From assembly GCA_001466705.2 (NCBI GenBank), contig LATX02000210.1, positions 361,310 to 425,309 on the forward strand: a DNA stretch of 64,000 nucleotides. Reading direction: 5' to 3'. Source of the stretch: Moniliophthora roreri. Lineage: Eukaryota; Basidiomycota; Agaricomycetes; Agaricales; Marasmiaceae. Positions within the stretch are counted from its first letter, which is position 1. Each line of letters begins with the position of its first letter. Below, in pieces: positions 23,284-33,376 of this stretch. Below the pieces are notes generated by a model. The model ran no database searches. It was not told where the DNA came from and saw only the letters and a program-made list of their open reading frames with translations. The position numbers were made by a program, and so were the translations under genes.

Positions 23284-25028
23284 TCATACCTTGCTGAGGA
23301 ATTCGCCAACGACGTTCCACCACATCTCTGTCTTGTCAACCATGGGTAAGTGACCAGCGCCGTCGATTGAAACGAATGTTGCATTTCCACCATTGTCGTT
23401 CCAAGTTTGCTGGAGCTTTGCCATTCCCTCGCCAACTTTGCCGTTGCCGTCTAGGGATCCGGCAACAAGCAAGACAGGAACTCTACTAGCTAAGACTGAT
23501 TTGTCGCCTAACAGAACCTAATTGGTCCCTGACAGGTTATCCAGTGGTGAAGGACTCACTATCAATCAAATCGTACTCCATCAATGCGCCTGCACCAAGC
23601 CTGAACCCACCCAAAGTTGTCTTCATGACCATATCCTCCAATATTATCTCACTTCTCGTTCTTCGGTGTTCCAATCCTTCTCCAGGACCTTCAGGAGAAC
23701 ATGGGCTACCAACAGGGAACCACCTGGATACTGTTGCTGAGCCAAGTTCCCTCATATTTGCACCTAAACCCGACTCGTCAACACCTCCTTTAGCAGCCAG
23801 ATCAATACGTGACGCCCATGCTTCTTTGTTCCCAGATGGCGTGCGAGCAGAGGTGTCGCACGATACGATGGATCGCGTGAGATCCGGGTACCTTGCACCA
23901 AATGCAAGGGCTGTAGCGCCTCCTTGAGAGACTCCAATGACGGAATGAATCGGGGTCGGGATTGACAAGTGTTTGAGAATATGGGCGATGTCGCTTGCAA
24001 GGAGGGGTATTGTGCATGGCTGGGAAATAGGTGCGACGGAGGTTCCATGACCGCGCTTTAAAATGACAGTCAACTGAAATCCTAGAGAACAGGGAGGAGA
24101 GATCTTACCTGATCATGTAAAAGGACATTATAAGTCCGATACTTGCCTAGTAGAAGGCTCTTCCTCTCACTGTTTCCAGGCTGAGGAGATAGTAACAATG
24201 GCAATGCCCAATCCCACATGGTGAGGTTCGTCAGTAATGAGTTGGAGCAGACGATCCAAGGTGCATCTGGGTGGGTGATATGGGTAACGGCATGGATAAA
24301 GCCATCGGCGTCGGGTAATGGGACCTTATGTTCAGTACGATCCGACGGCCATGTAACTACGGTGTCGGACAGGGCAGCGACATCAAGCGAGACAAGGAAT
24401 CGGGAAACCATATTGTACGTGGCTGTTGTAGCTGCAGCCTCGACGAGAAGGTCTTGAACCTGTGCATCCAGCGAATCTGACCTCCCAGAGGAGGTGATGT
24501 GACCACGAATGGCTTCTTGCAATGCCTTAGTGACATCTGGAGGCACTTTGACAGACTTGGTACTGTGATCTGCAAATGCCAATGCAGCAGCTTGCAAGGG
24601 TGAAAAGAAGGTATCATATTCCGATGTTGGCTGATTTCTGTTTGGTAAGGAATCGATATCTCTGATAGCGTATAGCTGAGAGGTCGTCAAGCCGTCACTT
24701 CGGCCGACAATTTCGTGCTGGAGCCATTCGAAAGTCGCACCGTTTCTCGCACCGACACGAAGAATCTGGGTATGTCTTTAGCTTGAATAAAAGTGACTTT
24801 TTATTAACACTAACTCACCATGAGCTCTCGTACATCTCCTGGAAGCTTTCCTCTAGTCCTGATTGCTCCTAGCAGTGAATTCCATCCATCGGCAACGGGA
24901 GGTACATGCAATAAGGTTCCGTCGAGAGGTGTCAGACCACGAGCACCGCGTCGTTCGCGTATCCTATCAGCGATAGGCGAAGCTCCTTGAGGAGGATAGC
25001 GACCTGGGACCAATCGGGATACTGGCAT
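23284..25028 (-). CDS. Carboxymuconolactone decarboxylase-like / alpha/beta-hydrolase fusion
   Basis: 528-residue two-domain protein. Exons: 24819-25028, 24109-24765, 23560-24055, 23284-23507. The N-terminal ~215 residues look like the CMD/AhpD-like fold: LPGDVRELMILRVGARNGAT, then FEWLQHEIVGRSDGLT. The C-terminal half is an alpha/beta hydrolase: LLHDQRGHGTS (about residues 285-295), nucleophile elbow GVSQGG (Ser332), acid in VAGSLDG and His in DGAGHLP. The pair is what bacterial PcaL joins in the beta-ketoadipate pathway (enol-lactonase plus decarboxylase), but here the decarboxylase-like part comes first. The CMD domain lacks the CxxC redox pair of AhpD, as CMD proteins do. Substrate unknown. 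It faces MTR4 tail-to-tail with 103 bp between stops. Confidence 0.78.
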
Positions 25029-25111
25029 CTTGAGAGTTTGCCATGGGAGGCCAATGGGCGCCCAGGCATATAAAGCCCGAGGTTGGATCGGAATAACAGC
25101 TTTCCGGTCCG
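25029..25111. promoter_or_regulatory. 83-bp bidirectional promoter
   Basis: The divergent start codons of the CMD-hydrolase fusion (25028, -) and the membrane protein (25112, +) are 83 bp apart. A CATATAAAGC run at about 25068-25077 could serve as a TATA element for the plus-strand gene. Confidence 0.5.
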
Positions 25112-26188
25112 ATGGGCGCGCTCAGCATTGGAATGGAATTCCTTCTCCCTCTAATCTCAATCGCCATGTCAGCAGCAACCCTAGGAATGATTCTGCGTCC
25201 AGTCGCTGATTCTCTGTCATTTATAACATCGACAAAGGTTCATTCGACCCTATTTCCATATCCATGGGCGACCACTCTTCATGCAGCGCGGATTTCACTC
25301 GTTTACCAAGCAAATATGAAGAAAGCAGGCCAAGAAAAAGTCATAGGCTGGAAGGCGTATCTAGCTGGGTTCCTCATTATGGTGCGTGTTCAACAAAGAC
25401 ATGTGCTGCGATATTGACGATGCTTCAGTCCTGGGGTGGCATGTTAGGCACCCATTTTCTTCTCAACTTACCCCCACCACCACTATACACTATTCATCCC
25501 TACATCAATTATTTAGGAGTGCATTTACTTCTAACCATCGTATTTTCCGTCTTTCCGGACTTGGCTTCCGCGGATGTCCTCCCGACTTACGATCTTCTAC
25601 TCTTCCCATTGGACGCCATTTTACGCGTCAACTCAATCACCTCTTCACTGGGCCTCCTGTCACCGTCAGATGCTCGTTCTCCACACATGAACCATTTACT
25701 GGCCTCATCACCCCTCTTTCATTTAATTATTGGTGCAGTCGCTTCAGCTGGCGGCGGCGTCTCTGCATCAACCCTATCCCTTTGGACCTCACACTGGGCA
25801 TTTTCCACACCAGTATTTCTGAGGCCTGCGGTCGGGTGGTTGGGAACACTAGATTTATGGGGAGGCAGCATCGTTGGTCAGTATTATTTTTTTTTTGACG
25901 CTGCAAGCTTGTCTGTTGACTCGCCTTTTAGCTTTCGTCTATAGCCTTACGACTGCGCACCCGGCATTTGACGTAGTCATGCCTTCACTCTCTTCATCGC
26001 CGCTGTTGGTATCGTTGTCTCTGCATCAAATTCCGCCTTTGTCGCCCCTGGGTGCGAAGGCTCTTTCTGTGCTGATATTAAGCTCGCTTTTTGGGTATCG
26101 AGCGATAAGCTCAATACCTAGACCTCGGCCTACGAAGGAAGAGGCGGAAAGAGGTTTGAAGCGTAAAGGGAAAGCAAAGGTACAATAA
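25112..26188 (+). CDS. Multi-pass membrane protein, possibly TRIC-like
   Basis: 324 residues from exons 25112-25381, 25429-25876 and 25932-26188. I count six or seven hydrophobic segments, for example MEFLLPLISIAMSAATLGM, LAGFLIMSWGGMLGTHFLL, YLGVHLLLTIVFSVF, LFHLIIGAVASAGGG and ALSVLILSSLFGYRAI. The tail is basic and Lys-rich (KEEAERGLKRKGKAKVQ), a plausible ER-retrieval type end. The loop GWKAYLAGFLIMSWGGMLG and the glycine pair placement recall TRIC intracellular cation channels, but this is weak. The function is unassigned. It shares its promoter region with the CMD-hydrolase fusion. Confidence 0.65.
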
Positions 26189-26661
26189 GGCCTTACGCAG
26201 ACATTCAGGGGAATTAGAAACTGTATGTCGAGCACGAAAAGAGTAATAGACGGGCGTCAAGCGCTTACGATCATTGTCACTCCTGTTCCAGCGGCACGTT
26301 CGAACTGAAAAATCTCGTTCCAAGGCTCAGATACGGGTATGCAAGTGCAGAAAGCCAAATCACTGAAGATGTTCCATCCGAACGAAGAAGTATGAGCCCT
26401 AAGAAGCCCACAATACAGTCAGGACCCGTGAGACGGCACATCTGCGAAATTTGCTGGTTTCGCTGAAAATGATCGCACTTCGTGATTCAGGTCCCTGGTT
26501 CCTCAACATAAAATGCAACAAATATATCGCGTCTCCTCTTCTCCCCCAACAAATCCACTCTTTACTCCTGTCCCCTCCTTTCTCTCCTCGTTCATCACTT
26601 GGTATAACACTAGGCATTTGGCACATCCTTCAAACATACCACCAGATTAATTGCAGGCAAC

Positions 26662-28638
26662 ATGGGCCCCACAAGAGCTCTGGTCGCAGCGGCACTAGCA
26701 TCCCAACTCAGATTTGCATCAGCTGCTGACCGCAATACGGTAGAAGAACAGGCTGCTATTTCTGGTTCGTGTATCCGCCATGTGTCAAGTTCGCTATCTC
26801 ATATCATATTGCACTCCTCGGACCCCTTTGAACAATGTGAACCCTACAACTACCCTCCAATCGCGAGTCAATCCGTCAACTTTCCTCCTTATTGGCAAAC
26901 GGCCTCTATTCTTCCTAACGATGGTGTTGCACGTGGAAATTACAACAAAATTCAGTATTCTATTCCCAAGATCGCACCTAAGGTCGGCTATCGAGCCCAT
27001 CCTTCGAATATTCGACTGAATGCCGACTCAGGGCGTGATCAGCGAGACTATAGGCACCTATGATAAAGCAAACGATCCTGACTGTTGGTGGAGCGCGACT
27101 CAATGTAGTGTGGCGAAAGCACCTAGCGTTCCATCAGATTTGAGTATGGTTCCGGAGGTAAGGTCTCCGCTTCTTCTGCGGATTCTCCTCGCTTAAAGCT
27201 CTATTATCAGCCACAAACACTAGGTTACGGTTTCGACGATGGCCCCAATTGCTCACACAACGCTTTCTATGATTATTTAACAAGTCAAAACCAGAAAGCA
27301 AGTAAATACCCCTCCCTCCTTGTGTTGATCCGACTCGAGTTGATAGTGATCATCCTCAGCCATGTTTTTCATTGGAAGCAATGTCATGATTTGGCCGCTG
27401 CAGGCGAAACGTACGTTGGAAGATGGTACAATGTGCTTTGGTTGATCTCCGTTGCGTATTTGCTGAACCTCGGAACCTAGGCCACGAAATTTGCGTTCGT
27501 GAGTAACAGAACTGGCACTCGACCATCAGATACTGAATACCGCCGAAGACACCTGGTCTCATCCGACGAGTAAGTCGTAAACCCGACCTTCACCGCTGAC
27601 GGCTGATCGCCATTTTTTCTAGTGACAAGTCTCACCAACGAACAAGCATTCGCTGAAATATACTACAGTCAGTTATATTATTCAATCGCCTGATATGGTG
27701 TGCTTACATGTAACATTAGCTGTAAGGCTATTAAGTTCTACTTTCTCAATCATTCATTGACCAGCATGGGCTACTTCCGTAGATGCAAGCCATCAAGCTT
27801 GTCACCGGTATAACCCCTACCTGTTTCAGGGTGAAAACCATCCCTCGATAACCACCGAATGAATACTGATAATTATCAACCCTTTCAGCCTCCGTTTGGC
27901 GACACAGATGACCGTATTCGATATATCACGCATGCTCTCAACCTCTGAAGCATTCTTTGGAAATACGATACAAGAGACACGATTCCGGACCTGGTGACGA
28001 AGGTTGTCGAAACTTCAGCGGTCGAGAAGAACTACGAGGACTTCATACAGCTCGCGCAGAATGGCGCTTTCGACACGGTACGTTATGGCCACGCCGTCCA
28101 CTCTACTGAAACGAATTAACAGGGAGGCGCAATTCTCCTCGCACACGAGGCTAATAATACGACAATGTCTGAGAGGCAGCTTTCAAAGTGCGTACTGCCG
28201 CTTGACGGTTCTGAGTGCTTAACGGGACCGCGTCTGTATAGGGTCGAGTGCTGCCCATCGGTGTGGCGCTCAACATGACACAACCCTATATCGAAAGCGA
28301 CTATTCCTTGCCTACTTTTGAGCAGCATAAGTCTCCATCTGCATTATGTCCATCTGATACTCACTACCTTCCACGTAGATATTGGAGGCATCACAGAAAT
28401 CGAAGGCCCACCGCAAAACCTGCCGACTGACACTGACGCTAGCTCGTCTTCCGGTCCCAGCAGTGTCAGCACCAAACCCACAGCTACGGATACCGCGCAA
28501 ATCAAACCCACAGCAGCCAACACCACACATGCAAGCTCAAGTGCCGTCAAACCAGAAGCATCGAACGGAGCTGTTCCCGTTTACCCTGGTGCTGCTCTGT
28601 CAGTATTGTTACCTCTTGCCGTTGCTGCTTGCCTTTGA
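26662..28638 (+). pseudogene. Chitin deacetylase (CE4, GPI-anchored type), probably decayed
   Basis: Polysaccharide deacetylase that would convert cell-wall chitin to chitosan. Inferred exons: 26662-26982, 27032-27157, 27211-27301, 27360-27425, 27481-27498, 27549-27569, 27623-27667, 27720-27721 (2 nt), 27783-27830, 27889-28077, 28123-~28188, 28242-28322, ~28379-28638. Catalytic motifs are present: YGFDDGPNCSHNAFYDYL, ATMFFIGSNV, HEICVHTWSHP, CFRPPFGDTDDRIR and GGAILLAHE. The tail is Ser/Thr-rich with a hydrophobic end (AALSVLLPLAVAACL), as for a GPI signal. Lesions: an in-frame TGA at 27946-27948 in place of a residue before SILWKYD; a 57-nt insert after residue ~35 that begins like an intron (G|GTTCGT) but lacks an AG; and frame or donor failures near 28188 and 28323. 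The combination argues for a pseudogene. Confidence 0.75.
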
Positions 28639-29098
28639 GCCTTCCTGCCACCTCGACGAGAGATCTAGAACGTAGTGCGTCCACCTCGTCTATTCCTTTG
28701 TTCCTGTTTTTTACAAGTTATGATACGATACGATAATGGGACTTTTGTGTTATTTGCAAGTATGTAATAGGATTCAAATCAAACCCAAGGCTGGGCATTC
28801 CGATAGATACTATTCGCATTCGGCTGGCCTCTCAAGATGTATTATATGATCTTGGGGTTAGGCGTGTCCTTTTCTTGAAGGTGGACTACGTTGCCGAGCG
28901 CAGATGTCTGCTTTGTATTGAATCTGTAGAGAGCTGAGCAATTGTGAGTATACCCTGTTCCAATGTGTTGCAGACTTCCATGCTGAAGCCCTGTTTCGGT
29001 GGTATAAATATATATAATAGAAAACAGTTCGGTAATTTGATTGGAAACCTCCGGTATTGGAAAATGCCACTCCTTCTATAATTGAATGTTGGAGTTGC

Positions 29099-30694
29099 TT
29101 AAATGGGACGTTCGTAGCTAAATCTTTCTGTTCTTCGCCATATTTCCTTTATCAAGACCTCTTGTTGCGTGCGAGGAGATCTTCCTTCAGCATCAACAGA
29201 GCAACCCCGTATCGCGAGATATCTGGGACACCATGGTTCAGCACATTCTTCACTTCTCACTATGAACAAGACTGATGATCGGACGGATGATCGAACGCAC
29301 CTTCTCCCTCCAATGTTCGCCATGGGTATTGGATCTGTGTCCGACAGGCCCGGGGGAGGGTTGGAATCAACGACGATTCCGCCAGTTTGTAGAAGAATGG
29401 CTATGCCGCCGCAAACGTCCTGGGAGCCAGTTAGATATCCAGCACGGGTCGCTGTGGCACAGGAATGAGCGTACCCATTCCCAACACCCGGCTGCAGCTC
29501 GGGGTCAGACAGCAATATACGATTTATATCAGAGCGAAGCGCACCTTCAAACATTATATCGCCTTGGCCTGAAGCTACGTATACCATATCCATGGTTGAA
29601 CTGAATGGAACTATCATAAGAGTGCAATAAGATGACAGGCACTCCAGCCTTACCTTCCGAGGCTTCTCACACCATGTACCATACCACCTTTCCCATCTCT
29701 ACCACCTATCTCCGTAGCCATGTTTATGAAATTGTTCGCTTTCTTGGTGAGGTTCGATGTTGGGGAATCTCGTCTGTCTTTACCCCATTCACCAAAGAAC
29801 AGACACCTGGTTTGGTCAGACTAGGTTAGGCCTACAATGCAGAACGCGATGTACCCTTTAGGTGCTTCCTTTGGGAGTGGAGGTGGTGGTGAAATCAAAG
29901 GGAGAGGTGTGACAGGACCTTCTGGCCCCCATTCTGATAACCAGGCCCCGCCTTCGGGATGATATATTGCAGAGTATAGCGAACCTGCCCACACAATCAG
30001 ATTTGGTATGACGGAGAAAGTGGTGTATTTACCTTGTCCACCGAGAAAAGGTGCGAAGACAGCCCCGACGGTTGGAATGGAATTGATGCAAAAACCAATA
30101 GAGATGGCAATCATGGGAACTGAAAATTTGATAGGATTGAACAACGCTAGTGTTGGACTTTTGAGAGACAAAGACGAACACATGTGAATCATGTTAACCG
30201 TTCCATCGACTGGATCCACAATCCTTGAAGGCAAATGCTGTAGCAATTCTGGATGATCAACACCGGGGCAACTCACCCACCATGTTGGACCATCTTTCAA
30301 CAGGAACCTTTTTTCCTCTCCAGCAGAGTAAGATTCCTCCCCGATAAACTTGGAAGTGACAATATCAGCTTGATACTTTCAAATTACTTGGTCGATACAG
30401 GATAACGAACAGCGTGATCTGGATATTCAGAACGGATCGCTTCTCTACGAAAGAACGACAAGCCGTCAACTTGAGTAGTGCCACTTATTAGACCTGTTCT
30501 ACACACCTTATCACTTTTTCAACCCCTTCATCAGCTTGTGTAACTAAATCTACGGAGTTGAGCTTCTCTCGGGTGTCGAGAGCATTTGTTCGCCGGCAAA
30601 TTTGGTCTTTGCGTAAGTATTGACCAGCTTTCCTCGCGAGATTGCAAGCAAATTTGTGTAGTTCCGTGAGTTCCGCGATAGAAAATGTAGACAT
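29099..30694 (-). CDS. Inositol-1-monophosphatase
   Basis: 339-residue Mg2+-dependent, Li+-sensitive phosphatase that releases myo-inositol from inositol monophosphate. Eleven exons: 30507-30694, 30411-30444, 30281-30348, 30180-30223, 30033-30119, 29855-29984, 29654-29806, 29545-29600, 29475-29491, 29301-29419, 29099-29222. Metal-binding motifs are complete: DLVTQADEGVEK, FIGEESYSAGEE, WIVDPVDGTVN and GCWEWDVCGG. The last is split over a 17-nt exon. Substrate-side features MVYVASGQGD and a GGIVVDSN strand are typical. The family length is 270-340 residues. Exons as short as 17 and 34 nt had to be placed by frame and motif; all junctions are GT-AG and in phase. Confidence 0.9.
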
Positions 30695-31031
30695 CAATGA
30701 GCAAATTCGGTACGCGGGGTATAGATACTCTGTAGATGCTGAAACTTGAAAGCGGAGCGAAGGAGAACCAAGGACGTGAATGAATCTGATGCCAATGGCA
30801 TTGGACGATGCATGATGCAACCATATGACGCATTATGTCGGATGCTGTGGTTCAACGTTCAACGTTCAACCCCAGACTGCCTGGTCTCAAGATTCTCAAC
30901 CAGCCTCTAATGATAGCTTCCTTGTTTCCAGTGTTGTAATCAGCCGCTGCACTGAGGAACTTGGGCATCGAGTACGAGTCTAGCACCAAGGCACATCGAT
31001 GCACTAGGAGACGACTCCTCACCCTACTACC

Positions 31032-31986
31032 GAGGACTGGTTCAAAGTCATCTGTCCCCCAGAAGAACGCCGTGTCATCACTAGATATGTAAAATCCGCT
31101 ATTCAGTGGGCTACCGGAGATGAAGTCTTCGAACTCCTGCATGACGCCCCAGAGCGTTGCATTGAGATTTGGCCGGTTTCACGAGAGGAAGACGGATATG
31201 CTCAGAATTTCGACCTATGGCTATGGGGTATGGACAGAATCCTTCCGCTATGGGAAATGTTCCTACTTCGCGTCTTTTGGAGACATCGCCTCTGGTCAAT
31301 TCAGCTATTGATTGAAACGAGTGTCTCTTCCTTCAGCGTGGACCTCGCCCTTCCCATCCAGTCGTTCACGATCTCTGGGAACGTATGATGCTTGTATTGG
31401 GCTTGCGACATGAAATTCCACATTTTACAGTTGGAAGCTCTTGCCGCAGCTCCAAGCGGATCGTTTTACGCCGCCCTCAGGAGGTTCATGGGGGTATAAC
31501 ACTCCCGAGAACACAGAGAAATACTTGGAGCACTGTTGCTATCGTTCATGGGGGTTCGTGATCAACCTCAAGGGCCGATTATGTCAAAGCGCCGCCAGTC
31601 GGTGGCGCACAGCGGACCCTCGAAGTATCCTCGATGCGATGTATCTTTTGACTAACGATCAAAGTGAATTCCTGGACAAAGGCTCAGGAGAGATGCCATA
31701 GTGGCGCATCATCCGGACGAGTCGGGACCTCGTACTAGACCAGGAGCAAACCGATGTCAACATGGCAATTGACGTGGATAATATTGCACGCAGAGCACCA
31801 GTTTTCATCGGGAACGGCGTCAGTGTCTCTATTCTCTTGCGTGATATTGAAATACTTATTTTATTCTACAGTGGTCGTCCTTCACCAACATCATCCACTG
31901 TCGGCTAAATGATGGAAAGAAGCCTATAAGCAAAGTAATTTTTTTTGTTTACTTAGGTACTCTCTGCATTGCGCTGTGTACTCTGA
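31032..31986 (+). pseudogene. O-fucosyltransferase-like gene, broken
   Basis: Separate segments read like a basidiomycete GDP-fucose O-fucosyltransferase-type protein: DWFKVICPPEERRVITRYV, then RCIEIWPVSREED and YDLWLWGMDRILPLWE-type text (31032-31382), FTPPSGGSWGYNTPENTEKY (from ~31460), DAMYLLTNDQSEF (~31640), and SRDLVLDQEQTDVNMAIDV with RRAPVFIGNGWSS (31720-31870). They lie in order but in different frames. The part that should hold the IRRGD-type nucleotide-sugar motif between the first two segments is absent: only about 50 bp separate them. No single splice model restores the frame. An upstream 5' part was not found. The family name is from motif resemblance, so moderate. Confidence 0.5.
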
Positions 31987-32018
31987 ATGCATGCTGGCTG
32001 GAACGATGGCAGATAAGT

Positions 32019-32663
32019 ATGTCTGAGAATCCGCCTGATCAGGTGCACAGCCACCAAATGAATTCTCCCATCGACCTATATGCCAACTATCCCTTCGAAT
32101 CTGACGATGCCTTCAAGGTACACAGTACTCATAGAAACATCGGATATATTCCCTGAATCATTCATTATACAAGCAAGGTCTTGCTGGGATCATTGCCCGG
32201 AGTCCGGCAGATGCAGACCATGATGAGATCTCTAGGAAAGCAAAGGTGTTCTACTTCAATCGGTGAGTCCCACAAGTAAGCTATATCTAATCTTACCACG
32301 CTACAATCTACATCGAAAGTGTAACAGGAAGCACCCTCACCGTGGAGGAAGTCGAAGCTTCCGAACAGGCGTCTACACAATCACCCGAGTTCACGACTTG
32401 CGCAAGTCCAACCGCCGCAGACTCGCCACGACATGATTCCAGTTCGCAGCAACAAGAAACGCTCACATTAACTCAGATTAAAGAATTCATCGAGACCGGG
32501 AGGACCGATCAGCTGCCAAATAACAAGGTCATTCCAGGTGGACTCAATGTGAGTCCACGAGCTAAACCTTTCTCATCATCGACTAATATTGCTAATGAAG
32601 GAGGCGCCTCCTAGTCAGTCTATTGCCGCCACAAGAAAGAAACCATGGGAAGTGGATCAGTAG
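32019..32663 (+). CDS. Small KPWE-motif protein (possible Pex39-type peroxin)
   Basis: 159 residues from exons 32019-32117, 32174-32262, 32320-32548 and 32601-32663, all GT-AG and in phase. N-terminal part: NSPIDLYANYPFESDDAFK, then QGLAGIIARSPADADHDEI and a KVFYFNR strand. The middle is acidic and Ser/Gln-rich. The C-terminal part has LTLTQIKEFIETGRTDQLPN, NKVIPGGLNEAPPSQS and RKKPWEVDQ at the very end. A short helix plus Pro/Ile linker ending in [R/K]PWE is the signature I recall for the small peroxin Pex39 (human C6ORF226), which works with Pex7 in PTS2 import. The longer N-terminus differs. Gene structure is firm; function is inference. It starts about 50 bp after the broken fucosyltransferase-like gene. 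Confidence 0.72.
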
Positions 32664-33376
32664 ACTTTTGTTCGTCAATGTTCGTGCTGTGCAAGGAACT
32701 TGACGCCGATAATATATGGAAGCCCATTTCTTCACAGTCGCTTAGTGCCTCATCGAACCGCTTCAGCTTCGAGACCATTAAATACATTGTTCTAGACGTG
32801 GAGCCAATAAACGATAGAATCATTGCTCGAATCATTTACCGCGAAGATTACCTTGATGGCTACGGCCTCATCTGCAGGGGAGAGACAGTTTGCTCTTTTT
32901 GATTTTGATTCAAATTTCCCATTGGCTACGACTTCTACACGGATGTATTCTGAGTTTGCTTGGAGAGGATGAAGCTGCTAAGCGTCAAGACTTGCAATTG
33001 CCAGGAGTATTTCTTAGAAAGTCCCGGTGAAAGGGATCAGGGTTACATACGGTGTCTGAGCTTCCGTGCATGTTTCTGGCTTAAGTTGGGCTTGAGTCGT
33101 TTTCGGTGGCGGTCCGCCGCTGAGTCGGATTCTGAATTCATGCTCATTCATCTGCCATGTGTAAAACTACATGGTGGATTTTTTATGGTACGAGCTTGAA
33201 AGCAAGGAGGGTGAAAACTAGAATGTTTTTACTTCTACATGCTCCGGGACCGTGTAAAGGCACTGTAAGCACTAATGAACAACACGTGAGCGTGTTCGAG
33301 TTGCTTCATCATCTCTTTCGACACAACCACCACCACCTCGGCTTTCTTGAAACGGATACCTAAACACATAGACATT
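32664..33376. other. Spacer with no supported gene
   Basis: About 710 bp. An open stretch at 32848-32965 (+) encodes a 39-residue peptide (MATASSAGERQFALFDFDSN...), which is isolated and unassigned. It may be a fragment or chance. Confidence 0.45.

Noticed and set aside
24074..24108. A 35-nt intron in the CMD-hydrolase gene
   Set aside because: The acceptor at 24056 gives a 53-nt intron and the expected LLHDQRGHGTS motif.
30852..31142. 97-codon minus-strand open frame
   Set aside because: It is antisense to the fucosyltransferase-like segment, which carries the recognisable motifs on the plus strand.
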